From the NCBI RefSeq assembly GCF_021390495.1, contig NZ_JAJEJP010000003.1, positions 1,364,001 to 1,428,000 of the forward strand: DNA of 64,000 nucleotides. Direction: 5' to 3'. Of this stretch, positions 28,231 through 40,200 are shown in pieces. The notes under the pieces were generated by a model. The model ran no database searches and was not told where the DNA came from. It was given only the letters and a program-made list of their open reading frames with translations. Position 1 is the first letter of the stretch. Every line of letters starts with the position of its first letter. The stretch comes from Paraburkholderia sp. ZP32-5. GTDB lineage: Bacteria; Pseudomonadota; Gammaproteobacteria; Burkholderiales; Burkholderiaceae. The position numbers and the translations under genes were made by a program.

Positions 28231-31200
28231 TCAGCCGCCCACTTTGCCCTTTTCCTCGTTCGTCAGATAAGCCCGCTGTGCATCGCCAATTCCGCCAAAT
28301 CCAAGCACCAGAATCGAACTGGACGGATTGTAGCCAACTGTTGTCGGCTTGCGCTTCTTCTGGTCGTTGTTGTTATCCAGAGATTCGCCGAAGCCTTCGA
28401 CCTGAACCGAGATGGTCCAGTGACGTTGCGGGACGCCCGAGGCATTGTTGCGCACCAGATTCTGCGCCATCTGTGTGACAGCCGCTGTGGCCGCACCCGC
28501 TGCTGTTAGCGCGCCGGTGTCGACCGCCGCCACCACCGGAATACCGGTGGCTTTGCCGGTCACCTGGATGTTGTCCGCGTTCAGCACCTTCAACGCAGCC
28601 ACGTTCAGGTTGCCGGCACGAATGCCTGCGTCGCCCGCGTCGACCGTGCCGCGTGGCGCGATCAGGTTGACCGTGCCTGGCGGTACACCCGGGACGCTTT
28701 GCAGCGTCGCGATACCTGCACCCGTCACTTCGCCGCGCGCGTCGACCGTGCAGTAGTGGTTCGCATCGCATGCATAGATCGGCGTCGGTTCATCGGCCGA
28801 CGATTTCGCCCCCTTACCCGCGTTGATGTCGCCGTTCGAACTCCAGATCGTCATGTCACCGCCCTGCTCGGTGAACACGCGGCTTTGCGCGAGCAGCAGG
28901 CTCCGGTCCGTGAAGATATCGACGTCGCCCTGCTCGAGCGTCAGGATGCCCATCGTGCCGGGACCGGCCAGCACGTTGCCACTGCTATCGACGATCTCCG
29001 GCGGCGCGGACGTACTGCCCACCAGTGCCTGTCCACCCGGTCCGGCGATCGTGATATTGCCGCCCTGCTGCGTCTGGATCGTCGTGCTGCGGATATCGAG
29101 GTCGCCGGTATCGACCAGCGCATTCGCGCCGTTCGTGCCGCCGTCCAGATTGTTTGCCGTGTAGCCGTACGAAGCCGGATACAACGTGTTGATCGCCTGA
29201 TAGCCGCGCGAGTACTTCTGGAAATATGGGCTCGACGGGTTATTGAAGTCTTCGCCGACGTCCGTCAACACATCGAACAGCACCCGCTGCGCGAACAGAT
29301 GCTGCACGTAAGACGGCAGCGCCTGGAATTGCGTCCATGCCTGCTGCGCCGTCAGGGTGCCGACCTTTTGCGCGGCCGCGTCCTTGTCTTTCTGCAGGCC
29401 CGTATCGACGCCCTGCCCCGCGTCGTACTGCTCCATGAACGTGATCAGCGCCGGCGTCGCGCTCGGCACGCCCGCCACCGAACTGGCCGGATCGATATAG
29501 CTCGAAATGAACGAAGCGTAATCGACGCCCGGCGAGATGCCGAACAGCACCTGAACGTTCGCGCTTTCGTGCGGCAGATTGGGATTGTCCGCATTGCCGA
29601 CGGTCTCGATGCCGAGTGTCAACGGCACGCCGAAACCGCTCCTCAGTTGGGCCGCGACGACTTGCGACTCGTTCGTCAACGGGCCGATGTTGCGGCCCGC
29701 TTCGACGTCGAACGTTCCCGGGCCGCCCAGCACCAGACCCGGTGCGACACGATTGTTGTCGGCAGTCAGCGGCGTATCGACGATGTCGCGCCCGGCGATG
29801 ATTCGCGTGACGTCGTCGTCGCGGAAATTCTGGCCCTGGAACACGAGGTTGACGATGTCCTGCCCCGCTTCGATCAGCGCGGGTTTGTCGACGGCAAGGC
29901 CGAGGAGGTGTTCGTAAAAGCCAGCACCGTCCTGTCCCGGCGGCTCGAAAAACCCGTCGACGATACTACCGTCGAGACTATAGATCCTGACCGGATTCGT
30001 ATCGCCGGCATGCAGCGGCGTCTGTGTGTGATCGACGGAGTCGATATCGATCGGCAGCGGCACCGTTGCATCCGGATTCAACGGCGACGGCATGGCCGCG
30101 GGATCGAGATCCAGCATGCCGAATATCGGATTGGCGTTCTGACGTTGGCTGTTGTCGCTGATTGTGGCGTTTAGGTTGACGGTCTGATCCGCAATCAGGC
30201 TCAGATTACCCGTCGCGGACGGAAACAGAGACCCGCCTGACTCAATCGTGATGCCACCCGTGAACGCCGTCAGATTCACTGTGGCGGGCAACACGTTACT
30301 GGCCACGGTGTTCACCACATTGCGGAGCGACTTGAGCGCTTCCACATCGAGCGTGCCGAATTGCACGTCGCCCGTGGTGGACTCGACATTCAATGCCGAA
30401 GACGCCGAATAGCCCTGACCGTCGCCGCCCGACAGATACGACGGATCGAGGGCCGCGCCGATATTCACCCCCTGCCGGGCGCTGATATTGAAGACCCCGT
30501 CTTGCGCCGCGAAAATTGGCGTGACCGCAACGGGTGGGCCCACAACAAACGCCGAGGGTACGGTGAAGTCGGCACCAATCTGCCCGCCTGCCGTAATCGT
30601 CCCCGTCCCCTTCGCGACGAAGTAGTCGCCGCTGAACAGATCACCGCCGGCCGTCACCGTCAGATTGCCGCCGCCGACCGTGTTGACCGTCGGCGCGCTG
30701 CTGCTTGCGTTGGTCAAATACCAGCTCGTGGGCAACGAAACGGCGAGGTCCGAAATATTGCCGCCCGCGTTGACCGTCACGTTGCCGCCGACGCTCATGA
30801 TCCCCTGGTCGAATGCACCGAAGTTGATCGACGCCTGGACGGTCTGGCCGGACGCGCCCAGCGCGTTGCCGGTCTGCATCCACTGCGTCCAGAACTGGCT
30901 GATGTTCGTACCCGCGGCGCCGGTCACCACACCCGTCGTGTCGACCACGTTCTCGACACCATTGATATTGCCTTGTACATCGATCGTGATATCGCCCGCG
31001 GAATCCGGGTTCACGGGCGCAGTCAGGAGCAGGTCCGGCCGGCCGTCAATCGGATCGCGCTTCAGGAACCCCGCGGATGCAGTCACCGCCGGCGAGTCCG
31101 CGGCCGGTACACCCGCTGTATAAATGACGCCCGGCACGACAATGGCCTGTGCGTCGTTCTGTTGTGCCGTCGGGTCGGACAATGACAGGTCGTTGGCCGC

Positions 31201-34200
31201 CGCGATTTCGATCGACCCGTCGCCGGTGCGGATCATCGTCGGCTCGAGTATCTGGCCGCCGACCGGATCGGCATACTGGAACTGTCCGCCAAGCGTCACG
31301 TTGCCACCGGCCGTCTTCGCAACGACCGCTGCTGCCTGCACCGCGAGCGGATTGGCGCTGGCGAAATCGGCGCCCGCGACGATGCGGAAGCTCGAACTCG
31401 ACCCGTTTGCCAGCGCTGCCGACAACAAAGGCAACGGATTATCCGCCGCGTGGGTTGGCGATGGCGTGTTGTCGGTGATGGTCGGCACCGGCACGGAGGT
31501 CTGCCCCGCGGGAAGCGAGTTGACGTTCTGCAGATAAGGCGCGTCCGGAAGCAGGATATGCGGCTGCCCGGTAAGGACAGCGGTTTCGATATACGACTGG
31601 TAATTCGCGAGATACAGGAAATACGATGCCGGGTCCGTGGCCTCGTCGTGCATGGACGGTGCAGTCGGCGGGGTCGCGGGACCCGAAAAGTTCTGCATGG
31701 CGCCGAACAATGCCAGCCAATCGTCATTCGGCCTGACCGCCGCCGCTTTAGCCAGCGACGCCGGTATCGGCGACATCAACATCTGTACGTACGCGGAATA
31801 AAGCGCGTAGTACTCTTGCGGCACGCTGTCGGTGCTGCCTGGAAGAACCTCGGGCGTCTGGACCGGGAGCAGGAACAGGGCGACTTCGTAGCTAAAGCTC
31901 GTATTGGCGAGTCCGTAGCCCAGATTGTTCAGGTACGTCAAATAGGATGACGGCGCGTTGAACAAGGTATTCGCGGCGGTATAAGTCCCGTATTGGCTCA
32001 ATGCCGGTATCGTAAAGTCCCCGCCACCGCCGAGCGGGTTGGCGATCTGGAAGAACCCGTCGGTCAGGCTCGCCTTCACGTCGACATTGTTCTCCGCCTT
32101 GAACGTGATGATCGGCGCCTGACCATTGAAGCGGTACGCGAGATTGCCGTTCGAACCGGCCGCGCCGAGATTCCACGGCGTCAGGATCGAGATGTTCCCG
32201 CCGTTGATGTTCGCATCCGGGTTGTCGAGTTCGATGCCCGGCACCACCGTGAGCGCCGTGCCGGCGAACTGGTTGGCCACGCTCTGCGCGCCGCCCTGCA
32301 CGAAGCTCATCAACGTGCCGGGGGTCGAGCCGTCGTTGCCGACGAAGCCGTAGAACGCCTGATGCGCGGCATTGACCTGAGTCGAATCCGGCACGAAGAA
32401 ATCGTTCTGCAGCAGGTTCTGCAGGTCCTGTGCGATCTGCTGTGAAGTTGCGCCCGGATCGCTCGACAGCGTGCCGGTGGTCGCGTCGTAGGTAATCGTC
32501 GTCGCACCATCCGCGCTCGTGAAGGTGCCCGACACCAGCTTGCCACTGGTGTCGTACCAGCCCGCCGGATCGACGATGCCGTCGAAGTGCTGCGCGGCCA
32601 CCGTGCTCTGGTCGTCGGTGCTCCATACCGCATACGCTTCGAGCGTCGTCGCGCGCGAGCCGGTAATCGTCGCATCCGGTGCCACGCTCACATTGACCAG
32701 ACCGTTCGTCATGATCGGCGCGCGGATATTCACCGTGCCGCCCGTTAGCCCACCGGCCGTGCCGCCCGATACGTCGATCACCGAATCGCTGCCGAGCACG
32801 ATGCGGCCCGACTGGTCCGGCGTCACGTTCTCGTACCCGTAGGTCGAATTCAGGCTCGTCGTGCTGCCATTGCCGGCCGTGCCGATGTTGACCGTGCCGC
32901 CGCGTTGGGTGGGGTTCAGATGCTGATCGTCGCATGCGCCGCCGCCAGGCAGACACGCGATCGCGATCAGCGAACCTTCGAGGTCGACGCCGCTCTTGCC
33001 ATACAGGTCGATCTCGCCGCCGGCGTTGCCCGATGCGTTGATCGTGCCATTGACCGTGACATTGCCACCGGTTGCATTGGCACCGCCCGCGCCACCTTCA
33101 GCGCTCAGCGATACAGAATGCGCATTGATCGTGTTACCTGCAGACAACGTCAGATTGCCGGTATGCGTCTCCACCGCGATCGCGTCGTTCACGCCGCTGG
33201 TCGCCAGCGTGGCGGCCAGGCTGTCGAGGTCGACTGCACCGCCGGTATTCAGCGAGAACGAACCGCCCATGTAGCCCGCTGCCGCGTTGCCCTTCAGCGT
33301 GCCGTCCAGGTTCACGACCTGTTCCGGTGCCGACAGCGATACGCTGCCCGCTGCCCCACCCTGGCTCGTACCCGAGAAGTCGAGCGTCGCGCCGGACTGC
33401 ACATTCACGCTGCCCTGATCGGCCGTCAGTTTGATCGAGCCCGCCGGTGCAAAGACCGCGAGATCGAAGAACTGTTTCGCTACACCGGCCGAACTGACGA
33501 CCGAGCCGGAACCGATGGTCAGATCGCCGCTCGTCGCTTCGAGGCTCACGTTGCCTGCCGGCGCTTCGATCGTTGCACCGTTATCGTTGAGCGTGCCGCC
33601 CGTGAACGATATTTCGCCGCCGATCGGCTGTAACGCGAGTGCCTTGCCGGATGCCGCGTTCAGTGTCAGCGCGCCGGTCGTCGTGATGCTCTGGCTCGAA
33701 CTGGTATCGGCGAGATACACCGGCGCACTCATCGTCACCGGCATTGCGCCGAAATCGAACGTGCCCGTGTTCTGGCCGACGATGCCGCCCGTTGCATTGA
33801 ACGTGGCCGAGATGAAACCCGAGGTTGCCTTGTCGCCGGTGCCGAAGTCGATTTCGTTCGCGTTGACCGTCAGCGTGCCGGTGCCGGTTGCACCCGCGGT
33901 CGGGGCACCGCCGATTTCATTCGTGAAGCCGATTTCGTTGCCGTTCAGCGTGACCGTGCCGCCGTTGCTGACAAACGTGCTCGCGCTCAGATCGACATTC
34001 GGGCCGAACGTCACGTCGACGTTGCCATCGAAGTTCATCGCGCCCGAGCTGCGCAAAATCAATTGCTGCGTGTTCGACAGTTGTGCAAGCTGAGCCGCGC
34101 CAATCACGAAGCCCGGCAATGCTGCCGCTGCCGCGCCCGTCTGATCCGTGAACGTGATCGCGGAGCCGTCCACCGCGATCGTGTTACCCGTGAAGGTGGC

Positions 34201-37200
34201 AGCCGGATCGAAGCTGAAGCTGCCCGACGAATCGAGCGTCAGCGCCTGACCACCCGCGAGCGTCGCGCCGGCACCGACCGTCAGCAGACCGGGGTTCGTT
34301 GTGGGATCACTGGTGTCGAGTCGCGTCACCGGTGCGGCTGCGCCATTCGACACGATCAGCAGCGCGCCGTCGCCCGACACGGCACTCGTGCCGGTGCTGC
34401 CGGCTACCGCGCCGATCGTGATCGGCAGATCTTTCGCAGCAGGATAAGTACCCTGTGCTTCGATCACACTGCCTGCATCGATGCGCAGGCCGTTCTTCGC
34501 GTTCGCATCGGCACCGGTCGGATCGGTCTTCGTGACGAGCAGTATTTCGGGGCCGCTCAGCGGATCCGACGCATCGTTCGACACCACCACGCTGTTCGCA
34601 ATCGCATCGATCGTGATGCCGCTAGTCGTTTGCGTGCGCTTGCCGCCGATCAGCAGACTGCCCGCATCGAGTGCATCGAGCTGGTCCGCGCTGATCTGCA
34701 GATAGCCGGGCAATACTGCTTCGCCCGCACTCTGCCCGTTGCCGACGATCTGGATGTCCTGCGACGCGATATCGACTTCCGCCGGCGCACCGCCGGGGCC
34801 GGCCTGGGTATCGAGCTTCGCGCCCAGCGACAGCGCAGTCTGTGCCGACAGCACCAGCTGCCCGGCATCGAGCGGCAGTTGTGGCGTGACGTTGCCCGCG
34901 CTCGCCGCGAGGCTCGGGAAGAACGTGTTGGCGCCCGTCAGCGTGAATTGCGAGTACTGCTGCCAGACCGGGCCCGACTGTACGTCGAAGATCGTCGGTG
35001 TCGCGGCGCGGGTGCCCGACAGCGAATTGCCGAAGTAGCCGGCCACCTGCACCGTGCCATCAGGCAAGGTCTGACTCGCTCCCGCTGCCACCGTGCCGCC
35101 TGTCGACGACACCGTGACGCGGAACGCCCCCGGCAGCGTCGCATACATGCCCGGCAGCAGCGTATAGAAGCCCGCCGGCAGACCCGGCACGCCCGACAGA
35201 TAGACGGACTGGCCCACTGCGCTATTCAGCGCCGCCTGGCCGATACCATCGTTCTTCGTGATCGTGCCGGGGGTACCGTTCGCATTGATCGTCGGCTGCA
35301 GGTTCTGCGCGAACATCGGATCGTAGGCCGAGACCGGCGACTGCTGGCCGGGCACGATCGCATACACGTTGGATGCGCCGACATTCACCGGAATCGCGGT
35401 GCCGCTCGCATTCGATGCGAAGCTCACGCTGTACTGCTGCAGCACGTTGCGCGTGCCGCCGGTGCCGGCCACAAACTCGGCCGCCTGCAGATCACCGCCG
35501 CCCGACAGATCGATCGTCGCGCCCGCATTGAGTGACACGCTGCTGCCGTTCGCGCCAATGAACTTCGCGGGCGGCGTCGTCACATCGGGGCCGGCGGCCA
35601 GATTCGGCACCGGATTGAACTGCCACTCGACACCATCGACCGTGGTGCCGTACGGAATGATCGTGCCGTCTTCAGATACCGAAGTCAGGCTGCCGCCCGC
35701 GAACGTGACCGAGTTGGTCGCGACCAGCGGCGAGACCGCCTGGCCCCAGTTGAACTGCGCCAGCGTGCCGCTATCGGTCGGGTCGCCTACGCCGAAAATA
35801 AGGCTGCCCGCCGGGGCACGCACGGTACCCCCTTGAACGATATCGGTCGCATCGACGAGCAGCGTGCCGCCGGCCGACAGCGGTACACCCGACGTACCGT
35901 TCGCTTCGAACGTCACGGTCGTCGGTGTGGGCGTGCCAGTGGTGGCATCGTTAGGACCCACTGCGTCGATGATGAAGGTCGAGCCGGTCGACGGGTACAG
36001 GTCCGCAGCCTTGAACGTCAGATTGCCCGGCGTGAACAACACGCCCGGCGCGAGGGAATTGCCGTTGCCGCCAAGGACCGAACTGAGCCGGATATCGCCG
36101 CTGCTGGTGAAATTCGCCTGCCCGAAGTTGTTCAGCTGGACCTGATTCTCCAGATCGATGAACGACGCGTTGACGTTCAGCGCGCCGTCGCCGACAGCGA
36201 AGACCGGAGAGACGCTCGTGACCGCGGAGTTGCCGATCGTCGGCCCCACGAACGCAACGTACGGCGCGGTAATCGACACGTCGGTACCGGTCGAGGTCAC
36301 GCCGTCCGTCGCGAAGCCGTTCGCCTCGTTCTTCAGCAACGCGGCAAGCGTCAGGGTCGACGTCAACTGGCTGACCGCGTTACTGTTCAGCGCCGCGACC
36401 GTCCCCGCGTCGATGACGACCGCCTGCGCGAGGTTCAGATTGACGTTGCCGCTGAACGCGATCGGCGTGACACCCTGTGCCAGCGTAGTGGCGCTACTGA
36501 AGCCACCGCCGAGCACGAGCGTCGAGATGCCCGAGCCGTCCAGGCGGTCGGCCGCCAAGCGCAGCAGGCCGGCCGGCGCGCCGAGGATCGGGGTCAGGTT
36601 TTGTCCGGCCTCGAGGCCGGCCGGTACCAGATCGCCGCTTTGCTGGATCACGATCGCTGTCGCCCCCGGCAGATTCGTCGTGGCGCCGTTGATCTCCGTG
36701 TACAGACCGGCCTGCCCGTCCGCCGCGATCGTCAGCGTGCCGCCCTGCGCCTGCGGCGCGCCACCGTGTGCGTCGAGCGTGCCGTCGAACAGCAGACCAC
36801 TCGAGGCCGCCAGCGTGATGGAACCCGCATCGCTCCATACCGGCTGCGACACGTACTGGCCATTCGCCTGCGGCGCGTCGAAGTTCGCCGATGCACCCGA
36901 CACGTCGATGCGCGAACCCGCCTGCGCGATCACATAACCGGTATCGTCCGAGATCGTCACCGTGCCGCCCGGCAGCACCTTGCCGGTCGTCGGTATCACA
37001 CGGCCCAGACCGCTGCCTACCGGCGCCGCGTTGGGATCGGTCAGCGCCACGCCCGACACGTCGAGCACCGAATCGGCACCGAGCCACACCGATTTGCTGT
37101 CGCTCGTCAGCGACGCGCCGGTCAAGCCGTTGAACTGACCGGTCTGGACGAGCGGGCCGCTGTCGTCCGCGCTCAGCGCGATCGAGCCGCCGGGCGCGAT

Positions 37201-40200
37201 CAGCGAACCGAGCACGGTCACCTGCAACGGCGAACCCAGCCCGATATGCGCGCCCGCATCGGCGATCACCGACGCCCCCTCGCCGATCGTCACACCGCCC
37301 GTTACGCCAAGGTAATCGGGAATCGGAAAGCCGATGTTGCCGCCGCCGCGCTGCCATGCCGCGTAGCCGCCCGCGGTCAGCACCAGACTGGTGGGCTGGC
37401 GGTCGTAGGCGTCGATGGTGCCGATCGTCGTCAGGCTATCCGTTGCGGCGTTGGCCGCCGTGGTCAGGCTCGCGGCGCTGCCGGTCGACAGCAACGCCGG
37501 CACGTTCGGAATCAGGTTCTGCTGCGTGACGTCGACGGTCGTACCGGGCGCGACCGTCGCGTCCAGCGCCGCATTGAGCACATAGCTGCCGAAGCCCTGC
37601 TGCGAGAAGAAGTCCGCCGGCAGCACGGTCGCATAAGCAGGCGCCGAAGCAGCATCGCCACCGATCTGGATATCGAGCGCGCCCAGCGTCAGCGTGCCGC
37701 CGCCGGAGAAACCGAAGCTGCGGATCGTGCCGTCCATATGCAGCAGCGGATCCGTGGGCAGCGTCGATGGAAAGGTGACCGCATTCACCATCGTCTGCAA
37801 CGTCACGTTGCCGCCCTTGCCCTCGGCGATGCCGTTGTTCATCAGCATCTGCCCGCTGGCCTGCATCTCGCCGCCGCTCGACACGTCGATGACACTGCCG
37901 GGCAGCAGATCCACGTCATAGCCCGCCGCCAGCGTCACGCTGCCGCCGTTGATGTACTCGCTGTCGCCGACGACCGAGCCGGGCGCCTGGACCGTGTCGT
38001 TGTTCACCCATTGGCCAGACACGTCGAGCAACGCATCGGGGCCTACCGTGATGTTGCCGTGCCCGGCGCTGCCGATCCCGGTACTGCTGCTGTTATTCAG
38101 CGACATCGCGATATCGATCTTGCCGCCGCTCACGAGCAGATGACCATCCACGTTCGCGTTCGACGTCAGCGGCCCGAGCAGGGTCAGCGAACCGCCGGGC
38201 TGCAGTTGCAGCACCGTGCCGGCCGGTACGTCGAAGCCCTTGCCGCCGTTCTTGTCTTCGGTCACGCTGACGTTCGCAAAACCGCCGGCCGACAGCGTCG
38301 AGGTCGGCACGACCATGGTCGCGAGAACGTTGTTCGGGTCCGTTGCGGACAGGGTGCCCTGCGCTGTCGTATCGACCGGCGTCGAGAACGAGAAGTCCGG
38401 GTCGAGGCTGCTCAGTTGCGGGGCCTCGTTCTGCAGGATCACAGTCCCGCTCTCGCCGCTCGCGATGACGACGGAAGTGCCGCGGCCCTGCGTCAGCGCG
38501 GCCAGCGTGGCCGCCGATTGCGCCGTGGGATCGGCGCCGAGGTTGAAGGTGCCGCCCACCGCCTGATCGTTGCCCTGCACCTGCTTCGAACCGCTCAGCG
38601 CCTGTGCGTCGATACCGCCGTCCAGTACCAGCGTCGTGGAAGCGTACAGATTGAGCGTGCCCGCATTGCCGCCGACGATGAAGTCGCCTTCGTAGGTCCC
38701 CTGCGTGAACAGCGGGTTGATCCAGGTATTCGTCACGCCCCAGCGCGAATGGTTGTCGACGAACTGACCGGCGATGCCGACATAGTCGTCGTAGGGACTG
38801 GCGTCGCCGATCGGCACGACCACGCCGTTAGCATCGACGAGACGGGTCGTGTCGATGATGCCGCCGTCGTAGTGGACGTAACCGCCATTGAGATTCAGCG
38901 ACGAATTTGCGGCCGTCATCACCTCGTTGCCCGACAGCGTGATCGAGCCACCGTTGACGAGCAGTTGGCCGACCGTGCGCGGCATATCGGCCGCGTACGA
39001 AGCCAGATTCAGAATCGGACTGCCGACCCATTGCACGCCGTCGCTGCGCGTGCCGGTCAAGGTGCTATCGACGACGAGGTTCTTGAAGCCGTTCAGAAAC
39101 GAATTGCGCAGCAATGGCGAATCCGCAAGCTCGTTCTGCCCGATGCGGTCGATCGTCAGCAGGATGTCCGAGATCGGCAGCTCGACGTTGTCCAGTCCCG
39201 ATACATCGATAGTCGCGCCGCTGTCGAGATAGATGCGGCCTTGAATGGCGGTGTCGCCGGGCGGCGTCACATCGAGCGCCAGCGCCTGCGTGAGCGCTGT
39301 AACCGAGACGTTCGAACCGGGCGCCTCGATCAGCGAACCCGACTGGAACCAGACCGAGCCCGCCGTCATCGTGATGCTGCCCGGCGTGAAGGTCGTGCCG
39401 GGGGCGGATGTTGCCGTCGTGCCGTCGGTATCGGGCAGGATCGTCGTGACGGAGGTCGGGCCGAAGGTCAGCAGCCCGGCGCGATTCGTCGAGTCCGCGC
39501 CGCCGCCCTCGACCGTGGTGACCGGGCTTTGCAGCGGATATGCGGCACCGCTGGGCGTATTCGACGGGTTCTCGTCGACCGTCGAAATCGTGATGGTGCC
39601 CGGCGTGTTGACGCTCGTCGTTACACCCACCGCGCCATTCTGCGTGACGTTGCTGCCGAGCAGATCGACCGTGCCGCGCGCCGCCTGAATCACGCCGGTA
39701 TTGATCAGCGAGCCCGCCGGCGTGATATCCGTGTTTTCGGACCGGTCGATCGGAATTTCGAGCTTGCCGCTGATCTCGGGCAGAAACTGCTGCGGTGACG
39801 CCGGATTGGAGCGCAGTGCCACGCCTACACCGGCCGCGAGTATCACCTGACCATCGGTCGACGTAATGCTGCCGCCGTTGGTCACGTTCGGCGCCGCGAT
39901 CATCACGAAGCCGCCGTCGCTGACCGTGCCGTTAGTCTGCGTCGTGATCGACGCGCCCGGCTGCACCGTGATGTCGCCGGGCAGCACATAGTCGCTCGCG
40001 GACGAGACCTTGACCTGATTGCCGAGGCCGAGTACTTCGTTGGGCGCACCGGTCTGGCCCGTCGAGCTCTGAGCGATGGATTCAAGCGGCGCGAGCCCGC
40101 CCGCGGAACCCGGCACGATGTTCAGGAATAGCTGGTTGCTATTGGCGATGTCGGCGGCGTTTTGCGTCGGCGTATCGGTCGTGTTGAGCAGGTCGAGCGA

